From Spirochaetae bacterium HGW-Spirochaetae-7 (GTDB taxonomy: Bacteria > Spirochaetota > Spirochaetia > Treponematales > UBA12059), in contig PGXR01000211.1 in the NCBI GenBank assembly GCA_002839245.1, positions 1-8,557 of the forward strand: 8,557 nucleotides of DNA, read 5' to 3'. The position numbers and the translations under genes were made by a program. Of the stretch, positions 1-8,103 are shown piece by piece; position 1 is the first letter of the stretch, and every line of letters starts with the position of its first letter. Under the pieces are notes generated by a model. It was not told the DNA's origin, ran no database searches, and worked only from the letters and a program-made list of their open reading frames with translations.

Positions 1-3000
1 GAGGCGAGCGCTGCTTGAAGCGAGGGCGCGACTTGAGCTGGAGGCTGCGTGCCTGCTCCTTGGCGCCATGCCGAACGAAGATGCCGGGCCCGAAGCGCGG
101 TCCCTGGCAGCATCCCTGCCCGGTCTCGAAGCCTTTGTCGACGATGCGGCTGCCGAGGCGGCAGCCCGTTCCCTGCGGGAGCTTGTTTCCGTGATCGATG
201 CCTGCCAGTCCGCTACTTATGGCGAGCTGGCATCCGCCATCGGCGAGCTTGCCGAAGTCGATCGCTCGATTGCATCGTTCGTGAACGGTCAGGGGTTCTT
301 CTGCAAAGCCGGATGCGACGTGGCGACGCTCTATCTCCCCGAATTCATCGAAGCTATTGAAACGGCGCGCGGCAGGTACTTCGCGTACACGCGGTACGGA
401 CCCTCGTCGTCGGCTTTGGACTTTGACGGACGAGATGAAGCATCGGCTGTTCTGCAAAGTGCGCTTGCGTCGACAGGACTCTCGGCCGGCTTCGACCTTG
501 CCTGTGCCGAGTCGAGGCTGTTCGCTCCCGGCGTCGATACAGCATCGGCCATCGCGGATATCTCGTTGGCCGTCGAAGAAGCCGCCGCCAGTTCTCCCGC
601 CTGGGTCGCCCGCGAGCTGGAGCGATGGAAGGAATCGGTGCTCGTCTGGGTCGCCGCCATTGGCCTCTCTAAAGGATATCCGGCTCCACAGCCGAGCGAC
701 GCGTACCGCGGAATGCTCGAGGCAGACATGGAGCTATACAGGAATTTCGGCGCTTACCTCACCGATCTATGCGGAGACTACCTCGATCAGAAGGTATTTG
801 ACGCGGCATCCCAGGCCGCGGAATCCATATTGGTCAAAGCGCGGACGGACGCGGCGCTTCTTGCCTATTCGCTCGTGTACGAGCAAGCGGCAAGGGAATC
901 TGCCGAGGCGGCTGCGTCAGGCAGGAAGCACTGGAGGGAATATCTGTCGTGCGACGCGCTTTGCGACGCCATATCGGAAGCGGGTGGTGAAGCTGGTTCG
1001 TCCACGTTCATTGCCGCATCGAACTGGGCGGAAGGAGCGCTGGCTGACGCCATAGAAGAAACCTCAAGGAGCTGGGCCGCCCTCGAGGTTGCCTTCACGA
1101 GCTGGCTACCCTGCGGGCCATCCAGCGAACTGGCCGTCATGGCGAGAAAGTATATGGACGCGCCGATGATGGCGTTCGACCCCGGAGACGCAATCCAGGC
1201 AACGGCACGCTATGAGAGAGAGTATCTGGATGCGCTGGAAAATTATGCGAAACTCGGCCGCGGCAGGGCAGAGGCCCGGGTCGCTGTCGCGAGGCTAGGT
1301 GGAGCTTATGCGATCGCGGCGGACAGGGGAGCATCGGAAGCAAGGCTGGCGGAACTGCATGATTCGATAGCGGCAGCCCGTGCCGAACATGATCGAGCCT
1401 TGGAGGCCTACCGCGAATCAGGCGCATCGTTCGAGGCCGCGGGCATTGCCTATGAGGCGGCTTATACTGACGTCAAATCGCTGTTCTCGAGGCTTGAGGA
1501 AACGCGGACTTCATACGAGATCGAAGACGCGATCCGCCGATGGGCAGGCACGGCGTATCTGGCATCATCGGAGGACGATGCGGACGCGATCGATTCATCA
1601 AGCTACAGGAGTCCCGCCGCGGAACTGGCCTTCGCCGAGTCGTCGTTGTCACGGGCGGGCACCGCGCTGGCAGCCCTCGTGCGGCTCTACGACGAAGGAA
1701 CGGAAGTGCGCCCTTACGAGGATCCTGAATACGAGGCGGCGTACGAAGAATACCGGGAGATGTATCGTCGCTTGATGCTTTTGGAAAAGGCAAAGAATGC
1801 CCTGGCGGGAGCGTACAGGAAAGAATACGAGGCAAATGCCAGGGCGTACGATGCGTGTCAGGATATGTACGTCCGCATCGGGACAGGAACCCTCGACGAA
1901 GGATTCAAGCCGTTCCTGCTCGTCGATGACGGGGGACGCCTGAGGCTCGCCTACGGCTCCGACTATGCATTTGCGGGAGCCGCCGACCCTATGGAACTCG
2001 ATGAGTATTTCTGCACGGCGTCCGATACTTCGGCGACGGAACGTTTTCCCTCAACGGCATTCCGTCGCAACCTCGACGCGCTCTCCGCGTGGATGGTCGC
2101 GAAAGGATTTTCGGAGGGCAAGGCGCGACAATGGGGGCTGGCGCGCGATTTCGTCATCGGGAAACTGGCGGCGGTTAGTGCCGACTTTGCTGCATTGGTA
2201 GAAGGAGCGCATACAGCGGTGAATGAAAATCTTTTAGGCGGCCATCGCTTTGTCCTCCTGGGGGATACGCTCTGTGAAATACTCGCCGACTACCGGTCGA
2301 CGGGGTTGTTCGCCGAACAGGAAAACGCCCTGGATTCGATGGACGACGAGGAGCGTGGCTGGTTCGACGCATATCTGGCGCTCGTTCTCTGTGGCGCGAT
2401 AGCGGAACCGGTCGCGGGCGATGGATCGGGTAACGAGACGTACGACGCCTTTTCATACTGGTCTCGCCGGTCGGAATACGAGAAGCTGGAGTCGGAAGCA
2501 GTCAGGGAACTCAAAGTATGCGAAATCGGAATCAAGGCCAGCGCAGCCTCGTATGCGGGATTCATCGCGGCAGCGGCCATCGCAGGTGCCCTGTTCTTCT
2601 CAGCCTGGCTGGTGCCAGGATTCCTCGCGGCGGCAGGCGTGGCCTACGCCGCCATTATTGGATTCGGCCTGACGGTGAACGGGATCGATGCTACCCGTTC
2701 CGTATATGCCGCCGAAATGGCTGACCTTGAAAGGCAGACGAGCGCCAACGTTTCACTCATCACCGAGTCGATGGCAGGGTCGGTCAGGGCAAGGAAGGAG
2801 TATCTCGAATCCTGTTCCCGTCTGGCCATGATCGAGGGGGTCGCGGCTGACGGATCCGGCCCGGACCGGTTTTCCATTCGTTCAGCGCTCGCCATGACCG
2901 AGGCGTTCGACGAAAACGAGATGGCAGAACTGCTCGAACTGTACTCGGCATTCGATGCGGAGACGGCCTTGACCCCGGCAAGCGTCGTCGCTGCCATGGC

Positions 3001-6000
3001 GGCATTGGCCGCCGACAGCGGCATGTCGACACGCGACTCGCTCGTGCGCTTGGAACGGGTGTTCAGCGTAGACGAGACGGCGAGGCTCCTGGCCCAGGAC
3101 TATTACCGTAAGTTGTATCAAGAGTATCTCGACGGCACTACCGGAACCGAGGAGCTTGATAAGGCTGCGCGTTCCGCTTTCGGACCGACCGCGGCGTCCT
3201 CCGTCGAGCACGTCTCCAATCTCGCCGCCGTACTCGAAGAAAACGGGGCGATGCAGTCGCTGGCTGATCTGACTGGGCGCGCGAGCCTGGCTCGATCCAG
3301 GGCCGAGCTGTCGGCCCGCGAGGCCGAATGGGAAGTGCTTCGACTTGAGCTGTACGAACGGGGGAAGGCCTGGCATGAGGCGGGCGCGCTCATTATTGCG
3401 CGAGGCAGGGCGGACTTCGACTCAGGCTTTGGCTTGATACGGCAAAGAGCGCTTGACTGGAACAGGCGGTTCGCTGATGAGTACGAGACGCGCCAGGTAG
3501 CGTGGGACGTCTCGTACGCACGCTCGCTCGATGAAAAGCTGTCGTGGACAGCTCGCGCGACGGAAGCCGCCAACGAGGCTGCGACAGGAGCTGTCCTGGC
3601 CCTCGTAGGTGCCGATGCCCGGGCCTCTGCCAGAGGACTGGACACCACCCAAGTCTCCGCCATCAATTTCTCCACCGGCGCCTGCTCTGCCTATGACGAG
3701 GCGCTGTCAAGGGCAGGTATCATGGGGATGGCGAAGGCCTTCGGGGCGCAGAACGCTTCGGTCTCCGTGCTCTCTGAATCGGTGCGCTCGGGGATTGCGG
3801 GTACAGCCTTGTGGGATTCGGGCCGCATCCTCGCGGCAGCGGCTGATTTCTCCGAACGATCGAGCGTGATGCTTGCCGGCATGCAGTCGAGGATCATGGC
3901 AGCGCATGTGCGGAAAACCGCCGAAGCCGCGGTAGCCGGGCTTGACGAGAGCGTCCGTCGTGCCAACGAGAATTTCAGCGGCAGCATTGCCCGGCCCTAT
4001 ATCACCGAACGGGTCAGTGTGGCGGCCTATGCCTATTTTGCCTTGAGTGCATGGAGACTCCAGGTGGACCTGTCGGACGGCACGCTGGCGGGCCTGGATC
4101 CCGGTGGCATCCAGACCCTGATGGCGCAAGCCCAGCGTGAAGTCTCGCGCAAGAGCGACGAAGTATTCGGCACGGCGCAGGAGAACGTCGCAACGGCTAG
4201 CGTTCCCGAGGATCGAACGCGAACATTCTACCGAATGAAAAAGACTCCCAGGACGATGACGCGTACCGTGACGCGGCATTCCCGTGAAGGAGACGAGTAT
4301 GAGGCGCAGGAAACCTATGTCGTATTCATCGATGAGACAGACACAGAAAACCCGATAATCAAGTCGATGTCGCCTGGTTCATTCGGTCGTCACCTCGGTT
4401 TCGATCCTACGATGAATGACGATCCGGATCCAGCCGGCGGCTTCGCGTCGCTGTTCCTCGATCCCGGCTCAGGTGAGCTGGGGCGAATGCTGGCGATGTA
4501 CATCTACTGGTCGATGAAGGAGGGAGCAGGCTGGTCTGAGGCGAACAAGGCATTCTATGAAAAGGACCTGTGGGACGACAGGGATGGATGGTTCAAGGCA
4601 CCGAGCCTGCGGGGTATCGCCGATCTAGGCGTGACGCTGGCGGCCGGGGCTCTATCCGGAGGAGCAGCATTGCCGGCGTTGCTAGGTGCGGCCGCGATCG
4701 GCCTTTCCGACAATGCGGTTTTTGGAGCCCTCGACATCGCTGGGGGCTACAGGACCTGGGAGGAGGCCGGACTGGAGTTCGGAAAATCCCTTGCCGGCTC
4801 GGCTCTCAACGTGATGACCGCCGGTGTCTTCAACGGGTACGGAGGCGACGCAAGCGGGTTCTTCTCAGGCGGCCTGTCAGCTGGATTGGACTGTACGAGC
4901 GGCATGAGCGGAGTCGTCGGACGGACCATGCTCTCCGGGCTCAGAACGACTACGAGCAGCCTGGCTTCGGGCGCGATCGACGCTGTTCGCTGGAACGGAT
5001 CCAGCCTTGCCTGGTCAGGGCAGGCCTTCTCGTCCAGCCTGCAGGGAGGAATGGTCAGCGCATCGTCGGGCATCGCCGCGGGACTGGTTTCAGGAGCCCT
5101 TGATATTCAACTTGAAGGATTCACGGGGGGGCTGTATTCCGGCGGCAAGGCACTGTCGGCGCTGACTGGCGGGCTTGCGGGTCAGGTTGTGAACTATTCC
5201 CTCGCCGGAAGGGCGTCATTCAACCTGGCAAACTTTTCGATGCTCGGGCTCGAAGGCAGGAACGGGGGCATAGTGTCCGGCGGATTGCTCGAACTTTCGC
5301 TCGGCAAGGACGGCCTCGGCATGGCCATCGCTACGGGCGGCATGGACGCGAGCCTTGGAGCGTTGGCAGAGGCAGCGGGAGGACTCGAGGCTTGGGGCGC
5401 GAACGCCCGGCTGATGCTCTCCATGCAATCCGAAGCCGACGATTTCGCTAGCGCCCTCAGGACCCTGTATTCGGTCGGAAGCGGCGCTCGTGAAGGACGA
5501 AAACTTTTCGACAGCATATTGTCGGGTCGGGCGGATATCGCCCTTGAGGCCGAAGGGGATTTCTGCGCGGAAACCAGGTTCGACGAGGCAAGCGGCATGC
5601 GCAGGATAGTCTTGGGGCGCGATGCCCTGACGGACGGTTCCCGTTTTGGCATGAATATCATCCTGGCCCACGAAGCCTACCGGAACGGGCTTGACGACGG
5701 CGCGTCAGGACAGGCTGGAGAGACGGAACTTGCCGTACTGGGGCACATACTGGCCTCCGAATCTATAGCCGCCACTTATGGATCGTCGTCGTTGAGCGAA
5801 GCGAGGCAGGATGAGCTTCGTTCACTGCTGGCCGCCCGCGGCGGCGATTCTTCGTCCCTCATGCAAGTGCTAAGCGGGTATGAATCGAGCGGCGATTACT
5901 GGAAATTGACGAAGGAAGGGAGGCTCGTCAATGACGGACGCGCCCGGCTGCTCGTAGAAATAGTCAACGATGACGGCACGCCCGGATGGCGTCTGGCCGA

Positions 6001-6997
6001 GGGCAGCGACAGCGAGACTTCGGTAGCCGCCTCCCTGGTACACTATCTCGGCGAATCGAGGGCGATGGAATTACTCGGTACTTCGCTGTGCTGCGTATCG
6101 AACTATGACGACCAGACCCTGCGGGACGTGCTGAATCTCGACGCCGTCGACATCAAGGTAATACGCGGCAATCCGACGGAGGCCCAGCGGGTCATTTCTT
6201 CCGCATCTCCCGGGCAGCTCGAGCGCCTGCTCGGCGAAGCGCTCATGAAAGACGCCGGGATTGCATGGCTGGAAAAGGAATCCGTATGGTCGGGGACAGG
6301 CGAGGGTTTGTCGCTAACCGATGGTGCCCTCCATGGCAGCAGCGCTGTCCGCTCTACCGGGGTCGGTACCTATGAGCGATATTCCATCACGGCGGACATC
6401 GAGCGATTTGGCGGCGCCTACGAAGTCTGGATGGACGGCGTCAAGGGAGATGTAGGCGACGGCAACACGAGGGTATCGTTCACCAAGTGGGATATTGACA
6501 GCGGGGAGCAGGTCGCCACGATACTCGCCGGCGGCGCGTGGAATTCGGTTGACAACTCGTACGGCCAGACTGACAGCGGAGGCAATCCGATTGGCGCAGA
6601 CCAGCCGTACAAGATAGCCTTCGGCCCGACCATTCAAGGCAACACGATAGCTGAAGGCCCCCTCAACCTGAGATGGGCACAGAATGGGTCAAATCCTGAA
6701 TGGGGAGATGTGCTCATCCTGTCGGACACGCATACGATAGCGGGCGATAGCATCCTCGCAGACGGAAGACGGCCCGGTTATCCTGGCGAAGATCGTTGGC
6801 TGCTGCATTCGACTGGATTTGGATCAAGCGATGGGTGCATTGTTTATATACGAACAGGCGATGCAATAAATCAATACCAATCTTTGATGAATTCTCTGAA
6901 GACATTGGGAATGTATCAGAACTATTCGATAGCGGGTATGATGACCGATCCGGATATATTCGCCTATAAACCGGGTTACAAGAAAGGAACGTGGTGA
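1..6997 (+). CDS. Giant spirochaete-type multidomain protein with putative peptidoglycan-active C-terminal tip (5' partial)
   Basis: The frame is open from base 2 to the TGA at 6995-6997 (2331 residues present). The Met codon at 68 has no Shine-Dalgarno sequence or signal peptide and coding continues upstream, so the true start lies outside the window. Order of parts: Ala/Glu-rich helical region to about 375; coiled coil 379-475; Tyr-rich helical section to about 605; hydrophobic hairpin 829-870; helical section with aromatics every 14-15 residues (1088-1160); Thr/Arg-rich linker around 1383-1404; hydrophobic Gly/Ala stretch 1513-1590; Gly-rich region 1590-1742; conserved-looking core 1743-2060 with AHEAYRNG at 1867-1874; beta-rich tip 2072-2309 with H2247 and SDGC at 2254-2257. 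From memory, this order and motifs such as LSLGKDGLG and DYWKL resemble giant Leptospira/Treponema proteins (TIGR04388-like). I infer a surface or secreted, polymorphic-toxin-like protein. The family is moderately sure; the tip's activity is unproven. Confidence 0.8.
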   Translation, partial: RRALLEARARLELEAACLLLGAMPNEDAGPEARSLAASLPGLEAFVDDAAAEAAARSLRELVSVIDACQSATYGELASAIGELAEVDRSIASFVNGQGFFCKAGCDVATLYLPEFIEAIETARGRYFAYTRYGPSSSALDFDGRDEASAVLQSALASTGLSAGFDLACAESRLFAPGVDTASAIADISLAVEEAAASSPAWVARELERWKESVLVWVAAIGLSKGYPAPQPSDAYRGMLEADMELYRNFGAYLTDLCGDYLDQKVFDAASQAAESILVKARTDAALLAYSLVYEQAARESAEAAASGRKHWREYLSCDALCDAISEAGGEAGSSTFIAASNWAEGALADAIEETSRSWAALEVAFTSWLPCGPSSELAVMARKYMDAPMMAFDPGDAIQATARYEREYLDALENYAKLGRGRAEARVAVARLGGAYAIAADRGASEARLAELHDSIAAARAEHDRALEAYRESGASFEAAGIAYEAAYTDVKSLFSRLEETRTSYEIEDAIRRWAGTAYLASSEDDADAIDSSSYRSPAAELAFAESSLSRAGTALAALVRLYDEGTEVRPYEDPEYEAAYEEYREMYRRLMLLEKAKNALAGAYRKEYEANARAYDACQDMYVRIGTGTLDEGFKPFLLVDDGGRLRLAYGSDYAFAGAADPMELDEYFCTASDTSATERFPSTAFRRNLDALSAWMVAKGFSEGKARQWGLARDFVIGKLAAVSADFAALVEGAHTAVNENLLGGHRFVLLGDTLCEILADYRSTGLFAEQENALDSMDDEERGWFDAYLALVLCGAIAEPVAGDGSGNETYDAFSYWSRRSEYEKLESEAVRELKVCEIGIKASAASYAGFIAAAAIAGALFFSAWLVPGFLAAAGVAYAAIIGFGLTVNGIDATRSVYAAEMADLERQTSANVSLITESMAGSVRARKEYLESCSRLAMIEGVAADGSGPDRFSIRSALAMTEAFDENEMAELLELYSAFDAETALTPASVVAAMAALAADSGMSTRDSLVRLERVFSVDETARLLAQDYYRKLYQEYLDGTTGTEELDKAARSAFGPTAASSVEHVSNLAAVLEENGAMQSLADLTGRASLARSRAELSAREAEWEVLRLELYERGKAWHEAGALIIARGRADFDSGFGLIRQRALDWNRRFADEYETRQVAWDVSYARSLDEKLSWTARATEAANEAATGAVLALVGADARASARGLDTTQVSAINFSTGACSAYDEALSRAGIMGMAKAFGAQNASVSVLSESVRSGIAGTALWDSGRILAAAADFSERSSVMLAGMQSRIMAAHVRKTAEAAVAGLDESVRRANENFSGSIARPYITERVSVAAYAYFALSAWRLQVDLSDGTLAGLDPGGIQTLMAQAQREVSRKSDEVFGTAQENVATASVPEDRTRTFYRMKKTPRTMTRTVTRHSREGDEYEAQETYVVFIDETDTENPIIKSMSPGSFGRHLGFDPTMNDDPDPAGGFASLFLDPGSGELGRMLAMYIYWSMKEGAGWSEANKAFYEKDLWDDRDGWFKAPSLRGIADLGVTLAAGALSGGAALPALLGAAAIGLSDNAVFGALDIAGGYRTWEEAGLEFGKSLAGSALNVMTAGVFNGYGGDASGFFSGGLSAGLDCTSGMSGVVGRTMLSGLRTTTSSLASGAIDAVRWNGSSLAWSGQAFSSSLQGGMVSASSGIAAGLVSGALDIQLEGFTGGLYSGGKALSALTGGLAGQVVNYSLAGRASFNLANFSMLGLEGRNGGIVSGGLLELSLGKDGLGMAIATGGMDASLGALAEAAGGLEAWGANARLMLSMQSEADDFASALRTLYSVGSGAREGRKLFDSILSGRADIALEAEGDFCAETRFDEASGMRRIVLGRDALTDGSRFGMNIILAHEAYRNGLDDGASGQAGETELAVLGHILASESIAATYGSSSLSEARQDELRSLLAARGGDSSSLMQVLSGYESSGDYWKLTKEGRLVNDGRARLLVEIVNDDGTPGWRLAEGSDSETSVAASLVHYLGESRAMELLGTSLCCVSNYDDQTLRDVLNLDAVDIKVIRGNPTEAQRVISSASPGQLERLLGEALMKDAGIAWLEKESVWSGTGEGLSLTDGALHGSSAVRSTGVGTYERYSITADIERFGGAYEVWMDGVKGDVGDGNTRVSFTKWDIDSGEQVATILAGGAWNSVDNSYGQTDSGGNPIGADQPYKIAFGPTIQGNTIAEGPLNLRWAQNGSNPEWGDVLILSDTHTIAGDSILADGRRPGYPGEDRWLLHSTGFGSSDGCIVYIRTGDAINQYQSLMNSLKTLGMYQNYSIAGMMTDPDIFAYKPGYKKGTW
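2552..2680 (+). other. Hydrophobic helical hairpin inside the giant protein
   Basis: Residues about 829-870 are almost free of charge and split into two hydrophobic runs, YAGFIAAAAIAGALFFSAWL and VPGFLAAAGVAYAAIIGFGL, with a Val-Pro-Gly turn at 849-851. This fits two short membrane-crossing or membrane-inserting helices with long helical arms on both sides. It is the only strongly hydrophobic non-glycine segment in the N-terminal 1500 residues. It could anchor the protein in a membrane or help it insert during delivery. A buried helical core is also possible. Confidence 0.6.
3329..3547 (+). repeat. Aromatic ladder, 14-15 residue period, in a helical segment
   Basis: W1088, W1102, F1117, W1131, W1146 and W1160 are spaced 14, 15, 14, 15 and 14 residues apart in a charged, Ala-rich, probably helical segment. 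A period near 14.4 residues is about four helical turns and puts each aromatic on the same face. The repeat is visible only in the protein; I see no clear DNA-level duplication. It could be a register for coiled-coil packing or a row of binding side chains. Confidence 0.6.
6281..6994 (+). other. C-terminal tip domain with H-x6-S-x-G-C (L,D-transpeptidase-like) motif
   Basis: This is residues about 2072-2309 of the giant protein. After the helical end of the core, the sequence becomes beta-rich (YSITADIE, YEVWMDG, VSFTKW, YKIAFGP, DVLIL). It then reaches LLHSTGFGSSDGCIVY, with H2247, S2254, G2256 and C2257. A His followed closely by S/T-x-G-C is the catalytic signature of L,D-transpeptidase-type folds (YkuD, Tlde1/DUF2778) and is also seen in DUF5675. 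The short His-to-Cys distance is closer to the DUF2778/DUF5675 form than to classical YkuD, where the spacing is longer. I infer a peptidoglycan-targeting enzyme or effector. I cannot assign the exact family by eye, and a non-enzymatic adhesin tip remains possible. Confidence 0.5.
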
Positions 6998-7440
6998 TGA
7001 AACGCATCGTGCTGATTTGTGCATTCTTGTTGCCTGTCCTCGCGGGCGCTCAACCCCTGTCCGATGGGAATTTCCTCATACCGGTCGATCACCTCTGGGG
7101 ATTGCCCAAGTATCTCGACCTGAAGTCTATCTATCCAGCCGATTATCATGCCATATATGGCGCTCTGTACAAGGGATATTATTTCCTTGATGGCTATACC
7201 GGATACGGTAGAACCTTGGTTTACTCCGCTATGGATGTTCAACAAGGTGATGACGGTTACTGCTATGTTTCAAATGGCTATAATTCCAGCGTCGAGCCGC
7301 TAATACTGCTATTTGGCGGCGATACCATAATCCCGGTAGGAAAAGCTATTTACTCAAAACCAGACGAAAACCTGCTTGGAAAGGATTACAAATCAGAACC
7401 ATACTTTGTAGGTGGTCCCGAGAAAGCCTATGAGCGTTTC
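6841..7440 (+). other. Low-GC stretch spanning the toxin-tip/partner junction
   Basis: By hand count, 6841-6960 is about 37% GC (32% in 6841-6900) and 7141-7440 about 44%. Nearby reference stretches are higher: about 70% in 6181-6240, 67% in 5281-5340, 58% in 7621-7860 and 63% in 8221-8280. The stretch covers the last ~50 residues of the giant protein and the N-terminal half of the next protein. It is interrupted by about 55-57% GC at 7021-7140, over the signal peptide and the first mature residues. A composition change at this position is typical of exchanged C-terminal cassettes. Confidence 0.55.
6983..6988 (+). promoter_or_regulatory. Ribosome binding site deciding the start at 6997
   Basis: AAAGGA lies 8 bases before the ATG at 6997, an ideal spacing. 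The in-frame GTG codons at 6991 and 6994 are too close to this site to be used. The site lies inside the end of the upstream gene, so translation of the two genes is probably coupled. Confidence 0.7.
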
Positions 7441-8103
7441 TCGAGGGCTGATGAAGAATACACATCACAATGGTCAGAAGGTGCGAGCTCAGGTGGAGGG
7501 TCTGGCCTTTGGGATGACGGCATACAATCGATTCGCGCCTGGTCAAACCTGAAGGAAACGGTCAAGGGAATGACGATTACCTATGAAGCCAAGCGTATGC
7601 GATTTCCGTTCTATCAATGGGGCGATGCGGAACTGAACTTCAACAACGCCTCCCTGTTCTGGGCCGAGGGTGAAAGGGGGCCAGGGATAGGGGGGACCAT
7701 CGAGGTCGAGTTCAAGAGGAAAACTGACCACGTGATGGTACTGAACGGTGCCGTGGATATCGCCAGGCTCAATCTATACAAGGACAACAACAGGCTCAGG
7801 CGTGTCCTGGTCAAGGGCGGCGAGGGCGCGTTTGCCATCGAATACGCGTTCGAGGATATCGTCCAGTTCAACAAGATTTCTTTTCCGGAAGAAGTCAGCA
7901 AGATCACCATCACTATCCTGGATGTCTACCGAGGAAAGAAATGGGACGATACCTGCGTGGCGGCCATATTCCTGAAACAGCCGCCGCTCCGTCCGCGATC
8001 CGAGTACGAGGCCGTCATAGAAACCTATATCCGGCTGCACGGCTTCGACAAGCTGATAGAAGATTACGAGAAAGGGCATGGAGGGAAGAAGCAGGAGATG
8101 TGA
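6997..8103 (+). CDS. Secreted protein with C-terminal NADase-type glycan-binding domain; candidate immunity or accessory partner
   Basis: This 368-residue protein starts at ATG 6997 within TGATG, overlapping the upstream stop by one base, so the two genes probably share an operon. MKRIVLICAFLLPVLAGA is a Sec signal peptide (Lys-Arg, hydrophobic core, cleavage after AGA at 16-18). There is no lipobox, so the product should be periplasmic or exported. Residues 20-165 are rich in Tyr, Gly and Asp and I do not recognise them. A Gly/Ser linker follows near 165-170. Residues about 170-330 resemble the NADase-type glycan-binding (discoidin-like) domain of spirochaetes: WAEGERGPGIG at 222-232, LNG at 249-251, YKDNNR at 261-266 and DVYRGKKWDDTC at 309-320. 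A charged helical tail ends the protein. It may bind cell-wall or surface glycans. Its position and export suit an immunity protein against a periplasm-acting tip, but that role is inferred. Confidence 0.85.
   Translation: MKRIVLICAFLLPVLAGAQPLSDGNFLIPVDHLWGLPKYLDLKSIYPADYHAIYGALYKGYYFLDGYTGYGRTLVYSAMDVQQGDDGYCYVSNGYNSSVEPLILLFGGDTIIPVGKAIYSKPDENLLGKDYKSEPYFVGGPEKAYERFSRADEEYTSQWSEGASSGGGSGLWDDGIQSIRAWSNLKETVKGMTITYEAKRMRFPFYQWGDAELNFNNASLFWAEGERGPGIGGTIEVEFKRKTDHVMVLNGAVDIARLNLYKDNNRLRRVLVKGGEGAFAIEYAFEDIVQFNKISFPEEVSKITITILDVYRGKKWDDTCVAAIFLKQPPLRPRSEYEAVIETYIRLHGFDKLIEDYEKGHGGKKQEM

Noticed and set aside
49..360. 103-codon open frame overlapping the start of the giant gene
   Set aside because: It is Arg/Cys-rich, lies in another frame of an obvious coding region, and is the kind of open frame GC-rich coding DNA produces by chance.
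3118..4279. Several long minus-strand open frames (up to 190 codons)
   Set aside because: They are antisense shadows of the giant gene, Ser/Arg/Ala-rich, without ribosome sites or recognisable motifs.
5666..5680. Calling the giant protein a zinc metalloprotease from HEAYR
   Set aside because: The second zinc ligand His of HExxH is replaced by Arg, so the standard zincin site is absent.
6991..6996. GTG codons at 6991 and 6994 as the start of the secreted protein
   Set aside because: They lie only 2-5 bases after AAAGGA, and starting at the ATG at 6997 gives ideal spacing and a standard MKR signal-peptide N-terminus.
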